Assembly: GCA_965226915.1 (NCBI GenBank)
Contig: CBDDEJ010000011.1
Coordinates: 901,009-965,008 of the forward strand
DNA length: 64,000 bases
Direction of reading: 5' to 3'
Origin: Io17-Chloro-G2 sp965226915
GTDB taxonomy: Bacteria; Chloroflexota; Dehalococcoidia; Lucifugimonadales; UBA3495
In this document: positions 17,309 to 27,070 of the stretch, piece by piece
Numbering within the stretch: the stretch's first letter is position 1
Layout: each line of letters opens with the position of its first letter
Position numbers and translations under genes: made by a program
The notes under the pieces: generated by a model
What the model saw: only the letters and a program-made list of their open reading frames with translations
Databases searched by the model: none
Told to the model about the DNA's origin: nothing

Positions 17309-17728
17309 ATGTCCCAGCAGACGGAGACGGTGGGGCAACGGATCAATTACGTTCGGACACAGCAAGGCCTGACCTTGGAACGTCTTGCTCAACAGGCGGG
17401 GTTATCCAAGAGTTTCCTGTGGGAAGTGGAGCAGGACCGGTCCGGCATAAGCGGCAAGCGCTTGCTGCAGGTTGCTGATGCGTTGAGCGCCTCCATAGAA
17501 TATCTATTACGCGGCGGCTCGACCGTGGAGACCGAAAAACCCAGATCGATCGAAATACCGACGGAGCTCAGCGAAGTGGCGCAGGAATTGGGGCTGAGTT
17601 ACCAACAAACGCTGGCCCTTCTGCAAGTGGACCGCACGATCGTTGCATACCGCAGTGGCAAACGCAGAGGCCGCAAGAACAAAGAAGATTGGCGATCCCT
17701 ATACCGTGACTTAAGCGAGCACATCTAG
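17309..17728 (+). CDS. XRE-family transcriptional regulator
   Basis: 139 residues. The N-terminal helix-turn-helix is clear (INYVRTQQGLTLERLAQQAG, then LSKSFLWEVEQDRSG and LLQVADALSASIEYLL). The C-terminal 60 residues are basic and of unknown role. A good ribosome site (GAGGAG) precedes the ATG. It lies in the region diverging from the Bil-like operon, together with the ImmA-like gene, and probably controls one or both. Confidence 0.8.
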   Translation: MSQQTETVGQRINYVRTQQGLTLERLAQQAGLSKSFLWEVEQDRSGISGKRLLQVADALSASIEYLLRGGSTVETEKPRSIEIPTELSEVAQELGLSYQQTLALLQVDRTIVAYRSGKRRGRKNKEDWRSLYRDLSEHI

Positions 17729-18502
17729 GGCACCCCGTAATCGCGAGCCATGGGCAGCTATCTGACAGGAGTTCAGCAGCTATCTGACAGGAGTTCATCA
17801 GAACCACTGACCTCACTCCCCAGAAAGAACCATTTCCGGCCGGAGCCGTCGAATAGTTGCGGGCTGAACTCAATCTCCGCCCGGGTCTGCCGATCTACCG
17901 GCCAGGAAATCCTACCGGTGAACTCATTAGAACGGTACCGCGACAAACCGCCGGTAGATCTGGACCGCCCACGGATTCGGTAGATCCTGCTTAGCCCAAA
18001 TCCACCGAAGGGATGACTATGCAGCAGCGGAACGGGCGACAGGGGGAAGGAGGGCGGTGGTCCGGGCACGATTTGGGGTAGCGGGGGGCCAGTGTCTGTC
18101 TTCAGTTGCCGCGGGGAGACTTTGTGACCGGCTGCGGATGTTGGTCAGGGCGAGATAGCGGGGAGAGGACGCGGCCCATGCAACCTGGAACCGAGGCGGG
18201 ATGCTGAATGGCACCCGCCTTTTCTGCTCTCCGGTGGTAACCAGGTCTGGAGGTCCAGCCGCCCACGGCCATCGGGCGAGCTTTCCAGGATGCTCAGAAC
18301 AGAGCGGGGAACCTGGCGTCTACCAGCACCAGATGATCGGTGGACACGGAGATGCAGGCTGGATTGTCAATGGCGGCGGGAAGTTGGGCCACTGGGGCGG
18401 AGAATCCAAGACAGGGGGAGGTCCACCGGAATAGGCGTTGGTATCATCGGAACGCTGCGAAGCCAAGGACACAACCTAATGGGAGAGCTATGGAATTGAA
18501 GG
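17729..18502. other. Gene-poor region with a 22-bp tandem repeat
   Basis: A perfect 22-bp tandem duplication (GCAGCTATCTGACAGGAGTT plus CA) occupies 17754-17797. No gene could be supported in the rest; short open frames are present but none reads like a known protein. Confidence 0.4.
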
Positions 18503-19179
18503 CGCGGGGTTGTTCGTACTGGCTTACAACCTGGGCAACTTCATGAGAAGGCTAGCCTTACCGGAGGCAATGAAGCACTGGTCGTTGACCAGTCTGCAGA
18601 CCAGGATGATCAAGACTGGAGGACGGTTGGTGCGCCATGCCGGAAGGCTGGTGTTTCAGCTTGCTGAGGTGCTGGTGAGCCGGGAAATGCTAGAAACTCG
18701 GACGGAAACCCCGATTCTCTCCAAGCTGCCGTTTTCTTAGCGACGATTATCGATGTAACAGTGGGTTCTTGAACCGTATTACAGACACTATCATGCCACA
18801 TAAGACTATAATACGTCTGTCTGGCGTAGCGCGAAACCCGGCCAATGGCTTTCCGGCCAGACCTCTAGGCGGGATACTGGAACGAATTGGTCGGCTTAGG
18901 CTGGCTCCTGGCTAGTCCACTTTAGGAGCGTCGGGATTGGTTACGGTTACGGGGTCGTACAGGGCAAAGGGGCTTCCCAAGGGGGAGACTTGGGCGTAGA
19001 CAAGCGGTTTGGGGCTTTTACGCTTGGCAGTACAGTGGTTGCCCAATGAAAGCGGGGACTTTGAGTGAATCAGGCCGCATCAGACCGCATTTGACGCCCT
19101 TGGAATGCGGGATTATATTTGGCGGTATCCCCGCGGGAGCTATATACAGGAAAGGTGGTTTGATCTGGGGAATCCCGGT
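18503..19179 (+). mobile_element. IS1380 remnant (3' end), interrupted by miniature element B
   Basis: Coding for the last 80 or so residues of the IS1380 transposase at 40989-42320 (LAYNLGNFMRRLALPEAMKH onwards), then about 265 bp of matching non-coding tail ending at AATCCCGG (19179), where the two copies diverge. Element B sits at the CTAG 18690-18693. Confidence 0.8.
18694..18864 (+). mobile_element. 171-bp miniature element B, copy 2
   Basis: Flanked by CTAG at 18690-18693 and 18865-18868 inside the IS1380 remnant. The intact IS1380 at 41035-41045 shows the uninterrupted site with a single CTAG, which proves insertion with a 4-bp CTAG duplication. Confidence 0.9.
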
Positions 19180-19315
19180 GTATCATTTTAGCGTCAGCGC
19201 TGTTTCCTAGACCTATACCGAAGTGAAACTGGTGGAGTCGGCGTTGCGTTCCAGTAGATCTCACCAGGTCTTTGGTCCGGGGCCGTTCCCGGTGTTTCTC
19301 CCAGAGGAGTGATTT

Positions 19316-20998
19316 ATGAGGAAACTACTGCCGGTCAGCGGGTCTTTGGTTAGTCGACTGGGGAAGCTGAGCCTGGGTTACGGGGCGTTGACCGGCGGGC
19401 TGCTGACCGCACCGCTGGTTGGCCTCTTTTATCTGGCCGACAAGCTGGCCGGCTTGCCTTTTGTTCCCTTCGCTCTATTTGATTGGATCGCCCGGGTGCT
19501 GCCGGGTCCGCTGGTTACCTTCGGAATCGACCTGATGATCGATGGGCTGCGGTTGGTGGGCCTGAGTGTGGCAGCAGCGGCCAAAACCGGAGAACAAGCC
19601 GCCGCTATTTTGTTGTTCTTCTTAATCGGGGTGGTCGGCGGCGTCCTTTTCTTCGGCATCGCAAAGGCACGCAACGCCCAACCCAGACTCACTCCTGGTC
19701 TGGCGGCTGGAGTAATTTTCGGCCTGCCGATGGCTGTAGTCAGCCTCCCCATGGGTCAGTCGACGGTAAACCCGATCATCACTTTCTTCGTGTTGATGGT
19801 TTTGTTCCTGGCCTGGGGAGTCGGCTTGGTCCCAGTATACAGCCGGCTAGTCTTGATCAACCCCGGCAAACCCGCCCGTCCGGTTGTCGAGGAGGAAGTT
19901 CGCTCCGCCTCCACAATCGATCGCCGGCAGTTTCTCGTCCGGCTGGGAGCGGCCACCGCCACCATCACGGTACTCAGCGGTGGCCTGGGGGCGATTCTGG
20001 CCCAAAATGAACGGCGGCAGCTAGACCAGGCAATTCTCGGCTCGATGGACAAATCCGACATGCCCATCCGGGATCCCTTTCCCAATGCCGGCGATCCCTT
20101 GGTCCCCGCTCCGGGGACCCGTCCGGAGTACACCGAAGTAGCGGACCATTATCAGGTGTTTCTCCGCACTGAACCAACGGTAATCGACATCGCAACCTGG
20201 TCTCTGCCAATCACCGGTCTGGTAGATAATCCCCTGGTGCTGACCCTGGACGACATCATGCATAATTATGAGTCCAGGGACCAATATGTCACCCTCTCCT
20301 GTATCTCCGGACGGATCGGCACGACGCTGATCAGCACCACCTGGTGGACCGGCGTTAGCCTGCAAAAGATTTTGGCCGACGTGCAGCCGCAAAGCACGGC
20401 CCGCTACCTGATCATCACCTCGGGGGACGGATTTTACGAGACGGTGGATTTGGACTTGATCGCCTCCGACGAGCGGATCATGCTCGCCTACGCCTGGGAC
20501 GGCAAACCGATTCCCTTCGATCATGGCTTTCCGCTGCGGATTTGGCTGCCTGACCGATATGGTATGAAGCAACCCAAGTGGATCACCGGCATGGAAATCA
20601 CCGAGGAGTACCAGGAAGGCTACTGGGTGGAGCGCAGTTGGTCGGAGGTGGCGCAAGTTAAGGCGACTTCAGTTATCGATACTATCGCCGTCAATAACAT
20701 CATCCAGAGGGATAACCAAAGGCTGGTACCAGTCGGCGGAATTGCCTTCGCCGGAGACCGGGGCATCTCCAAAGTGGAGGTTAGAGTAAACGGCGGCCCT
20801 TGGGAGCTGGCCCAGCTGCGGGCGCCCCTCTCGGAAACAACCTGGGTTATCTGGCGCTATGACTGGCCCTTCCAGGAAGGGGACCACACCTTCGAGGTGC
20901 GGTGCGCCGAGGCTGATGGCACGCCGCAGATTGAGGAGAAACAGGGCAACCGTCCCGACGGCGCCAGCGGCATCCACAGCCGAAAGACGGAAATGTAA
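19316..20998 (+). CDS. Membrane-anchored molybdopterin-dependent oxidoreductase (sulfite-oxidase family)
   Basis: 560 residues. About four or five transmembrane helices occupy residues 25-185, followed by a Tat-like anchor (DRRQFLVRLGAATATITVLS, near residue 202). The sulfite-oxidase fold follows: WSLPITGLVDNPLVLTLDDI, the molybdenum-ligand Cys in YVTLSCISG, DHGFPLRIWLPDRYGMKQPK, and a C-terminal Mo-cofactor dimerisation domain (ISKVEVRVNGGPWELAQL). The catalytic domain is predicted outside the membrane. Substrate unknown. A strong ribosome site (GAGGAG) precedes the ATG. Not linked to the defence genes. Confidence 0.85.
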   Translation: MRKLLPVSGSLVSRLGKLSLGYGALTGGLLTAPLVGLFYLADKLAGLPFVPFALFDWIARVLPGPLVTFGIDLMIDGLRLVGLSVAAAAKTGEQAAAILLFFLIGVVGGVLFFGIAKARNAQPRLTPGLAAGVIFGLPMAVVSLPMGQSTVNPIITFFVLMVLFLAWGVGLVPVYSRLVLINPGKPARPVVEEEVRSASTIDRRQFLVRLGAATATITVLSGGLGAILAQNERRQLDQAILGSMDKSDMPIRDPFPNAGDPLVPAPGTRPEYTEVADHYQVFLRTEPTVIDIATWSLPITGLVDNPLVLTLDDIMHNYESRDQYVTLSCISGRIGTTLISTTWWTGVSLQKILADVQPQSTARYLIITSGDGFYETVDLDLIASDERIMLAYAWDGKPIPFDHGFPLRIWLPDRYGMKQPKWITGMEITEEYQEGYWVERSWSEVAQVKATSVIDTIAVNNIIQRDNQRLVPVGGIAFAGDRGISKVEVRVNGGPWELAQLRAPLSETTWVIWRYDWPFQEGDHTFEVRCAEADGTPQIEEKQGNRPDGASGIHSRKTEM

Positions 20999-21231
20999 GC
21001 TTTAGCCGTATTTTTTCCTTTAGCCGCCACTCTATTCTCTTTGCCGGGCTTCGTCTGGCTCCTAACGCCGGGGTTTGCCTCCGTCATTGTGTTGCTGCTG
21101 GGCCGACGGCTCCGGCCTTTTCTTACCACACTGTCCGTGGCATCGGCATTTCCATGATCTAACGCCAACCACTTTATTGGTTCGGCAATCGCCGATTCAG
21201 CGCGACATCTTACGCTTGACTCCCAAACCAT

Positions 21232-21588
21232 ATGGTTAACTATAATCCTCTAGGTGCAACATTTGCCGCATTGGCCGACCCCATCCGTCGGGCCATTTTG
21301 CAAAACCTTTCCCGAAAAGGTGTGCCGGCCGGCGGCCTGCCAGTTACCAGTCTGGCCAAGCCTTTCGATATTTCTCTGCCGGCGATTTCCAGGCACTTGA
21401 GGGTGCTTGAAAAGGCTGGGCTCATCGCTCGCCAAAGGGAGGGCAGAATTCACCGGTGCGGCCTTGATGCTGCTCCCTTGCGAGAAGCGGATCGGTGGAT
21501 TGGTGAATACCGCAGATTCTGGGAAGACCAGCTTGGCGCCTTGGCCGATTATTTGGGAGATTTAGATGTCCAGGAGGAAGAGCAATGA
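21232..21588 (+). CDS. ArsR-family transcriptional regulator
   Basis: 118 residues with a winged helix-turn-helix: ALADPIRRAILQNLSRKG, then FDISLPAISRHLRVLEKAG and GRIHRCGLDAAPL. The subgroup that precedes AHSA1 proteins typically lacks metal-binding Cys, and none is seen here. The stop overlaps the next ATG by 4 bases. Probably represses its own operon. Confidence 0.85.
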   Translation: MVNYNPLGATFAALADPIRRAILQNLSRKGVPAGGLPVTSLAKPFDISLPAISRHLRVLEKAGLIARQREGRIHRCGLDAAPLREADRWIGEYRRFWEDQLGALADYLGDLDVQEEEQ

Positions 21589-22037
21589 CCCAGCAACTGG
21601 CAACCACTTTGGAGGTACGCCGGACTGCCGCGGCCCCGCGAGAGACGGTTTTCCAGGCCTGGACTGATCCGGAAATGCTGAAGAAATGGTGGCGAGTGGA
21701 TGCCGGATGGTCGACTCCTATTGCTGAAGTGGACCTGCGAGTTGGTGGCCGCTATCGGCTGGGCATGTTCGAACCCGGCAAAGACGGGCCGTATGTAGTT
21801 GGTGGAGTGTATCGGGAAGTGACGCCGCCCGAGAAGCTGGTGTTCACCTGGATTTGGGATGGGCCCGGAGCGGCGGAGGAGACTCTGGTCACTGTTGATT
21901 TCTTGGACCAAGGCGACGCCACAGAGGTAATCCTTGCCCATCAAAATTTCGCGGACCAAAACATGCGTGACGAGCATCAGAAAGGCTGGGGTGGATGCCT
22001 GACCCAGTTGGCCTCCCTGGTAGAGAATTTGAGCTGA
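21585..22037 (+). CDS. SRPBCC/AHSA1 domain protein
   Basis: 150 residues. START-like fold with the usual landmarks: VRRTAAAPRETVFQAWTDPE near the start, LRVGGRYRLGMF, YREVTPPEKLVFTW, and HEQ-like helix DEHQKGWGGCLTQLASL at the end. These proteins bind small hydrophobic ligands; no catalytic role can be given. Coupled to the ArsR gene by a 4-bp overlap. Confidence 0.8.
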   Translation: MTQQLATTLEVRRTAAAPRETVFQAWTDPEMLKKWWRVDAGWSTPIAEVDLRVGGRYRLGMFEPGKDGPYVVGGVYREVTPPEKLVFTWIWDGPGAAEETLVTVDFLDQGDATEVILAHQNFADQNMRDEHQKGWGGCLTQLASLVENLS

Positions 22038-22118
22038 ACCCGGTCAAGGTTCGTTAGAGCCAATCACACCGGGGTATATATTTAGGACACCCGCTATTTT
22101 TAAAGGAGCTACAGAACC

Positions 22119-22899
22119 ATGCCAGAGATTACTAGTTACGCGCCCGGAGCCCCCTCATGGGTGGATCTGTCCACCACCGACGATAAAGAAGCTCTCGCTT
22201 TTTATGGCGCTCTGTTCAAATGGGAGGACGACCCTCAGGAGATGGGTCCGGATTTCTTCTACCACCTCCAGAAGATTAACGGACTGGATGTAGGAGGGCT
22301 CAGTCAGCAGATGGAGGAGGAGAGGAGCCAGGGGGTTCCACCCCTCTGGAACACCTATCTCTCGGTAACAAATGTCGATGACACCCTCGCCAAGGTTCAG
22401 CAGGCCGGGGGCGCGCTGATTGCCGGACCTATGGACATCTTTGACGCCGGGCGGATCGCCGTGCTTCAGGACCCCCAGGGGGCTACATTCTCGGTCTGGC
22501 AAGCCAAGGAACACCTGGGCTGCCGGGTGAAGAATGAGCTCGGAGCGCTGATCTGGAACGAGCTCCTAACCACTAACTCCAACGAAGCCCGGAGGTTCTA
22601 CTCCTCGGTGTTCGGACACACCATTGGCGAGATGGACGGAGGCTATACCCTGCTTCGAGTGGATGGGACGGACGTGGCCGGAATCATGGAAATCACGCCG
22701 GAGATGGGTCCGCCCCCCCCCACATTGGATGCCGTATTTTTGCGTCGCCGATGTGGATGCGTCGAGCAAACAGGCCGAGGCTCTGGGGGCGAAGGTTCTG
22801 GTGCCGGGGACTGATATACCAGGCATAGGCCGATTCGCCACGCTCCAGGACCCCCAGGGTGTTGCGGTCAGTGTTTTCACGCCTGCCGAAGGGAGTTGA
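22119..22899 (+). pseudogene. Two-domain VOC (glyoxalase-like) protein, frameshifted in poly-C
   Basis: Two VOC modules: residues 1-130 (APSWVDLSTTDDKEALAFYG, AVLQDPQGATFSVWQ) and a second starting GALIWNELLTTNSNEARRFY. At a run of nine C (22713-22721) the frame shifts; the remainder (FCVADVDASSKQAEALGAKV, LQDPQGVAVSVF) continues in another frame to 22899. One base change in the run restores a normal 260-residue protein. Third gene of the ArsR operon. Confidence 0.75.
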
Positions 22900-22917
22900 C
22901 CAAGAGAAAAACGACGC

Positions 22918-23410
22918 CTATCCCCGAAACTGCAACTCAAGGCGCTCATCCCGGTAAACGCAGGCAGATTTCAGGATTGCTTGAAGCTGAGCCTTCTGGT
23001 GCCGCTTATCCAAGCTCTCAAAATCCGCCAGGAAGGACTGAATTGCCCCTGGCAACCGCTCCGCAGTCGAGACTCGGGTTCGCTGCTCCTCCAGCCAGTT
23101 GGTCAACTCCTCCCGCTGGAATTCCAGGGCCGTACTCTGGCTTCTGGCCACCTCGTTGGCCTTCGTGAACTCAGCCTCACTTAAAACATTGCGCTTCAGC
23201 AAGTCCAAATGCTGAAGGAACTGACCCTCCAGATCGGTCAAAGCCCTGGAGAGTCCGGCCAGCTCTGATTCCTTTTGTTCCATCTCCTTGAACTGGCCCA
23301 GGGCCAGATGCTGCCTGACTAGCTCAGGATCGGAAAACTCCCCCAGATAATCCCATACCGCCTGTTCCAACTTGGGAGCTGATTGACCGTTGTAAGTAGC
23401 ACAGAGAGCC
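22918..23410 (-). pseudogene. Large serine recombinase, C-terminal fragment
   Basis: The minus strand encodes the LExxVW..V...L.DPEL region (KLEQAVWDYLGEFSDPELVR) and the long coiled coil (LSRALTDLEGQFLQHLDLLK) typical of the C-terminal domain of phage-type serine integrases. The catalytic and zinc-ribbon parts are absent; the upstream side runs into IS21-type end sequence at about 23412. Confidence 0.65.
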
Positions 23411-23411
23411 C

Positions 23412-23729
23412 GGGACTTGGTAGTGATCAACGTCAACTATTTTTGCCGCCTGGCGACAATTATTTTTGCCTCTGCACCCCCTGCCGGTAGTTATCGTCAG
23501 CCTCCTCCCTCAGATGTTCTTGGGCTTGACCAGTCCGGAAGCTGGGCACATCGAACTCCAGGATCACAGCATGATGCACCACCCGGTCAATGGCTGCCGC
23601 GGTGGCCATGGGGTTCTGGAAGACCTGGTCCCACTGAGAGAAGACCAGGTTGGAGGTTATTCCCATGGCCCGGCGCTCATAGCGCTCTGCCATCAACGTG
23701 AACAGGACTTCTGACTCCGTGGCTCCCAG
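23412..23729 (-). pseudogene. IS21 remnant: IstB C-terminus and end repeats
   Basis: 89 codons match the end of IstB ATPases (MAERYERRAMGITSNLVFSQ, then IDRVVHHAVILEF). Bases 23412-23470 hold repeats of the form GACAAnTATTTTTGCC, like the multiple binding sites at IS21 ends. A matching end-like sequence lies at about 24545-24600. Confidence 0.65.
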
Positions 23730-24422
23730 AGGTGGAACCCGGACCACGTCCACGCGGGGTGTGTAGTGGGGCGGCTGGTTGGATGCCGGGTAGGTCTCGA
23801 ACCCCGGCGGGTCGGGCATTCCGGCGAAGATGGCCCTGGCCAGCTCCACTGGGTCATGGTCCGAGAGGTCCAGCTCCGGCAGGGGCTTCAGCCGGCATTC
23901 CTCGGTCTGCTCGACGTTGAAGACGTGGTAGGCCCGGAGCATGGGGTAGGTTGTCGGGGCCTTTTCCCCACCCGGCCCGGCGCTGTCGTTGGGGCTACTT
24001 GCTTGGTTCGCTTTCTGGCCCTCTTCCCGGTCGCGGCGGCTGGTCACCCGTTTCCAGAAGACGACGGTGGTGGAGTTCTCGCCCTTGCGGACGTGGCCGC
24101 CTAAGGCCTCGGCCTGCCGGTAGGTCAGCCAGCGGGGGTCGGTATAGCCCATGATATTCTGGGTCAACAGGGTCATCCAGCGGTTGACTCCCCGGTAGGG
24201 CTTCATGCTGACGGTGTTGACTGGGAAGCCGTAGGGCGAGTCCTGCCAGTCCTTCTCCCAAGGGGGCAGTTTGCCCTGGTCGAGAAGTTCGATGATCCGG
24301 TCGGCCACGGCCTCCTCAATTTGTTGCCGGGAATTCTTCCCATCCTGGGGCTTCCGGCTCCGGTTAGATCGTTGACTCTTTGGCTTGTTCTTGGTGGCGG
24401 TATTCTTGGTAGTGGTGGGCAT
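23730..24422 (-). pseudogene. ArdC-like antirestriction protein, N-terminal part
   Basis: From the ATG at 24422 the sequence shows the ArdC N-terminal ssDNA-binding domain: EAVADRIIELLDQGKLPPWE, NTVSMKPYRGVNRWMTLLTQ, and GGHVRKGENSTTVVFWKR. The C-terminal metalloprotease half with its HExxH is missing; the frame continues directly into IstB sequence. In ArdC this N-terminal domain binds single-stranded DNA during conjugation. Confidence 0.7.
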
Positions 24423-24452
24423 GGGTGTTTCAAGCTCCTCGTTGGTGGGATT

Positions 24453-24527
24453 GGTTCGGTGAGAAGGGGTTCGGTGAGAAGGGGTTCGGTGAGAAGGGGT
24501 TCCACGGTGAGAAGGGGTTCCACGGTG
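24453..24527. repeat. Short tandem repeat array, 15-18 bp units
   Basis: Three units of GGTTCGGTGAGAAGG are followed by two of GGTTCCACGGTGAGAAGG (the last incomplete). The array lies between the ArdC start and an IS21-like end. Confidence 0.75.
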
Positions 24528-24617
24528 AATGTCGGCCTGGGGTGATAGACGACAATTAGTCCTGCCGGTAGCGACGACTATATTTGCCGGTCGATAAAGG
24601 GTAATCAATCGGCACCT

Positions 24618-24875
24618 CCGTACCGAATGATTACAGACCGAGCCTATGAAGATTAAAGTAACAGTGGAGTCGCTCAGGTAGTCTTCCCGGATCCGCCGCA
24701 TGACGTAGTCGTCGTCATCGCTGTTGATCAACTCTTCCATAGTCGCTTCGCTGCCAACGGCGCGAGCAATAAATACGTCACGGCTATGGTCGAACGTTCG
24801 GATGAACTTGTCCTCCTCCTCCTGGTCCTGGTGATGGTATGAAATGAAGGTTTTGTGTCTAACCTGGTCCGGCAT
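24618..24875 (-). pseudogene. TIR-like (ThsB/DUF1863 type) domain, C-terminally truncated
   Basis: Starts 24 bp after the E1 stop, same strand. Residues 1-80 show the start of the TIR-like fold: KTFISYHHQDQ, EELINSDDDDYVMRRIREDY and LSDSTVTLIFIG. This is the pattern of MTH538/ThsB proteins, which in Thoeris make a signal from NAD. After FIG the sequence becomes IS21-end-like and the remaining half is lost. Position suggests it was the last gene of the Ubl-E2-E1 operon. Confidence 0.65.
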
Positions 24876-24899
24876 TCTATGGCCCTCCTTATAATTGGT

Positions 24900-26330
24900 T
24901 TACGTTGCAATCGGCTTTACCTTGCCGTTGAGAGACAAGTTGGGCGTCAGATCAACCGCAGTGGCGATCAGCTCGGCAAATTCGCAATCTTCGTCGCAGT
25001 TGGTGCCCTTGGTCACCTGCATAGTGCCTGGATAGCAGTCATATTTTTGAGGGCCTGCGCCTCCGATTCTGGGGAATCCGGTAAGCAATCCTACAAGCTG
25101 GAGCACTTCATGGGCGGCGACGCTCATACTGAAAGGGAAGACATTGCGCCGCGAGTATTTGGCCTTCTCCTCTTCACTGAGCCCAGCAATGTAGTCGGGG
25201 TCATCCAGAAGCCCTTCACGGTCAAGGCCGACGTCGCTGCGCAGAAGTGCGTTAAGACAAACCAGGCAGGCGTGGCCCGGACCGATGGTGTGGATGCTCC
25301 AGGCGACATGCAGTGGAGTGCCATTCGGCTTAACGGCTGCGGAGATTCCCCCGTCGATTACGGGAATCAGGTGGCTGTAAGCCAGAACGTTCAAAAGATG
25401 TCTGGGCCATGGTCTGTCGACGCAGCAGATTAAGACGTCGCAATCCAGCGCGGCGGCTAGCCCTTCCGGAACGAGAATGCTGTGAGGTATGGACATGAGG
25501 TCTAGTTTTTTGGCGGTGGAACTGCGGGCTGTCGCATCGGCTGCCACGTCGACCTTCAACTTGCCGATGTCTTTAAAAGTGGCTCCTGAAGTCCGGTCCA
25601 GATCCCTCTCCTTGATCTTGTCGAAATCGATATAGGTCAGGTTCACCAACCCGACGCGGCTCAAGGCTTCTGCAACGAGGCTGCCCACACTACCCAAACC
25701 AACTATGCCGACGCGGGTTCGGACGAGCTTCCCTTGAGCGGCATCGCCCCAGACGCTTAAGGTCGCTTCTTGGCTGTCGGTTGGAGTAACAGCGGGTGCT
25801 GTGGGATGGTACGTGATGGAAAGTTGTGAACCGACGACGCGAACCGAACTGGCCGGATGTTGCTCGTATGTCCGAGGCGTTTTTCTCATCCAGATACGCC
25901 CGCTCCAGGCTCCGTCCAAGCCTCTGGTTAGGCCAACCAGAGGCAACCCCATCTTGCCAGCTGCCGGCCCGGCGATACGGTCTCGCTCTGCAACAATGTC
26001 GTCCCGGCTCATTGCCTGCCAACCAGGACCGTGATGGCCATAGATAAAGGCCACGCCACTGCCTTGGGGTGCGGCTTCAAGGACCCTTCGGAGGTAACTT
26101 GAAGAGAAGGAGGCGTTGCCGTGAAGTACCCGGTCCTCGTCTGTGGGCAGGATTAAATCTGTGATAACGGCAGTAAACCGGTTCCGTCCCGCGCTGGGGC
26201 ACCAGTAGGCGAAGGTCAGATCCTCCTGTAGCCTGGGCTTGTGGACGTGGGCACCCAGGACCGAGTCCACCTGGGCGGTCATGGCTATGGAGAGGTCACA
26301 ATTCACTAGGTCGGTCATTTGGAGGGCCAT
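24900..26330 (-). CDS. JAB-E1 fusion: ThiF-family adenylyltransferase with N-terminal JAB-like domain
   Basis: 476 residues. Residues 20-150 resemble a JAB domain: FIYGHHGPGWQAMSRDD keeps H99/H100, S108 and D111, but the first JAMM His is Tyr97, so protease activity is doubtful. Residues 205-420 are the E1 core: GIVGLGSVGSLVAEALSRVG (GxGxxG 211-216), YIDFDKIKERDLDRTSG, CVDRPWPRHLLN, and VIDGGI. Two CxxC-like pairs (C355/C358, C445/C449) probably bind zinc. It would adenylate the upstream Ubl and hand it to the E2. The start overlaps the E2 stop by 16 bases. Confidence 0.85.
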   Translation of the reverse strand: MALQMTDLVNCDLSIAMTAQVDSVLGAHVHKPRLQEDLTFAYWCPSAGRNRFTAVITDLILPTDEDRVLHGNASFSSSYLRRVLEAAPQGSGVAFIYGHHGPGWQAMSRDDIVAERDRIAGPAAGKMGLPLVGLTRGLDGAWSGRIWMRKTPRTYEQHPASSVRVVGSQLSITYHPTAPAVTPTDSQEATLSVWGDAAQGKLVRTRVGIVGLGSVGSLVAEALSRVGLVNLTYIDFDKIKERDLDRTSGATFKDIGKLKVDVAADATARSSTAKKLDLMSIPHSILVPEGLAAALDCDVLICCVDRPWPRHLLNVLAYSHLIPVIDGGISAAVKPNGTPLHVAWSIHTIGPGHACLVCLNALLRSDVGLDREGLLDDPDYIAGLSEEEKAKYSRRNVFPFSMSVAAHEVLQLVGLLTGFPRIGGAGPQKYDCYPGTMQVTKGTNCDEDCEFAELIATAVDLTPNLSLNGKVKPIAT

Positions 26331-26689
26331 CGTTCATCACACAGCACGGTCAAGATGTGAGCCCAAAGGCTCCAGGGTTCGGGACGTCGGTCAAACCGGC
26401 GGCTCCAATACTGCCAATCAGGCCCGACTCCGCTGTTTTGGGTTCTCAAGGGCCCTTTCATATCCATGGGAACCAGGATCGGTCTGGTGTGAATTGCGGG
26501 CGGCGGCAAGTACGGAACAGTCTGGTCCCGTTGGATGGCTATGTCACAGCACTTGCCGGCCAACGCTCCACGGGGTAATTGGACTTGTCTGACAACGGAG
26601 TAAGAAATGCCGTCGTCCCCTACAACGACATCCACGGTACAGCCCTTTTCCCGGATATGGGCCTCGAAGTCTTCAATCTTCATGGTCAA
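26315..26689 (-). CDS. E2-like protein (Prok-E2_E type)
   Basis: 124 residues overlapping both neighbours. Landmarks: VQLPRGALAGKCCDIAIQ, VPYLPPPAIHTRPILVPM (the strand-turn of E2 folds) and GPDWQYWSRRFDRRPEPW near the end. I recognise this as the small prokaryotic E2 family E. Four Cys are present (17, 47, 48, 117); which, if any, carries the Ubl thioester cannot be told by eye. It should accept the Ubl from the E1 next door. Confidence 0.75.
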   Translation of the reverse strand: MTMKIEDFEAHIREKGCTVDVVVGDDGISYSVVRQVQLPRGALAGKCCDIAIQRDQTVPYLPPPAIHTRPILVPMDMKGPLRTQNSGVGPDWQYWSRRFDRRPEPWSLWAHILTVLCDERWPSK

Positions 26690-26973
26690 GAGACTGGGGT
26701 TTGGCCCTTGTAGGTAGCCGTGAAGTGTTCGCCAAGTTCTACGGCAACTTCATCCTGGGGGGAGGTGAAAGTTTGTCCATCCGAATCCCGGGTTAATTCA
26801 AATCCTTCAGCGGGGATAAACCCTGCGCTGGTAAGGATTTGTTCCACGGTTAGAACATACCCACGGCGGTCCGGAGACTTCTGGCACTCGTAGACAACTT
26901 CCTCCTCGTTCACGAAGAACTTCAACTCTTCAGTGGAGTCGGACAGGGACAGGACTTCAGGTTCTGTGGCCAT
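26686..26973 (-). CDS. Single-domain ubiquitin-like protein (multiubiquitin type)
   Basis: 95 residues. The second half follows the multiubiquitin beta-grasp pattern: YVLTVEQILTSAGFIPAEGF, then SPQDEVAVELGEHFTATY. The end is KGQTPVS, with no terminal Gly-Gly, so trimming would be needed for conjugation or it is recognised non-covalently. First gene of the operon; 4-bp overlap with the E2 gene. Confidence 0.7.
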   Translation of the reverse strand: MATEPEVLSLSDSTEELKFFVNEEEVVYECQKSPDRRGYVLTVEQILTSAGFIPAEGFELTRDSDGQTFTSPQDEVAVELGEHFTATYKGQTPVS

Positions 26974-27070
26974 AATCTCTCCTACAACCTAGTATGTCGT
27001 GGCGCCACGTGCTGCCGGCATCTTGCTACCTCTTGACCTGGCCCGGGTGAGCCTATATTATTCCGGCCAT

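Noticed and set aside
24453..24527. Possible CRISPR array
   Set aside because: Units are directly adjacent with no spacers and of unequal length; no cas genes are nearby.
23460..24875. Single 471-residue TIR-ArdC-IstB fusion protein
   Set aside because: The parts are truncated at their joins and separated by IS end sequence, so chance frame continuity is more likely.
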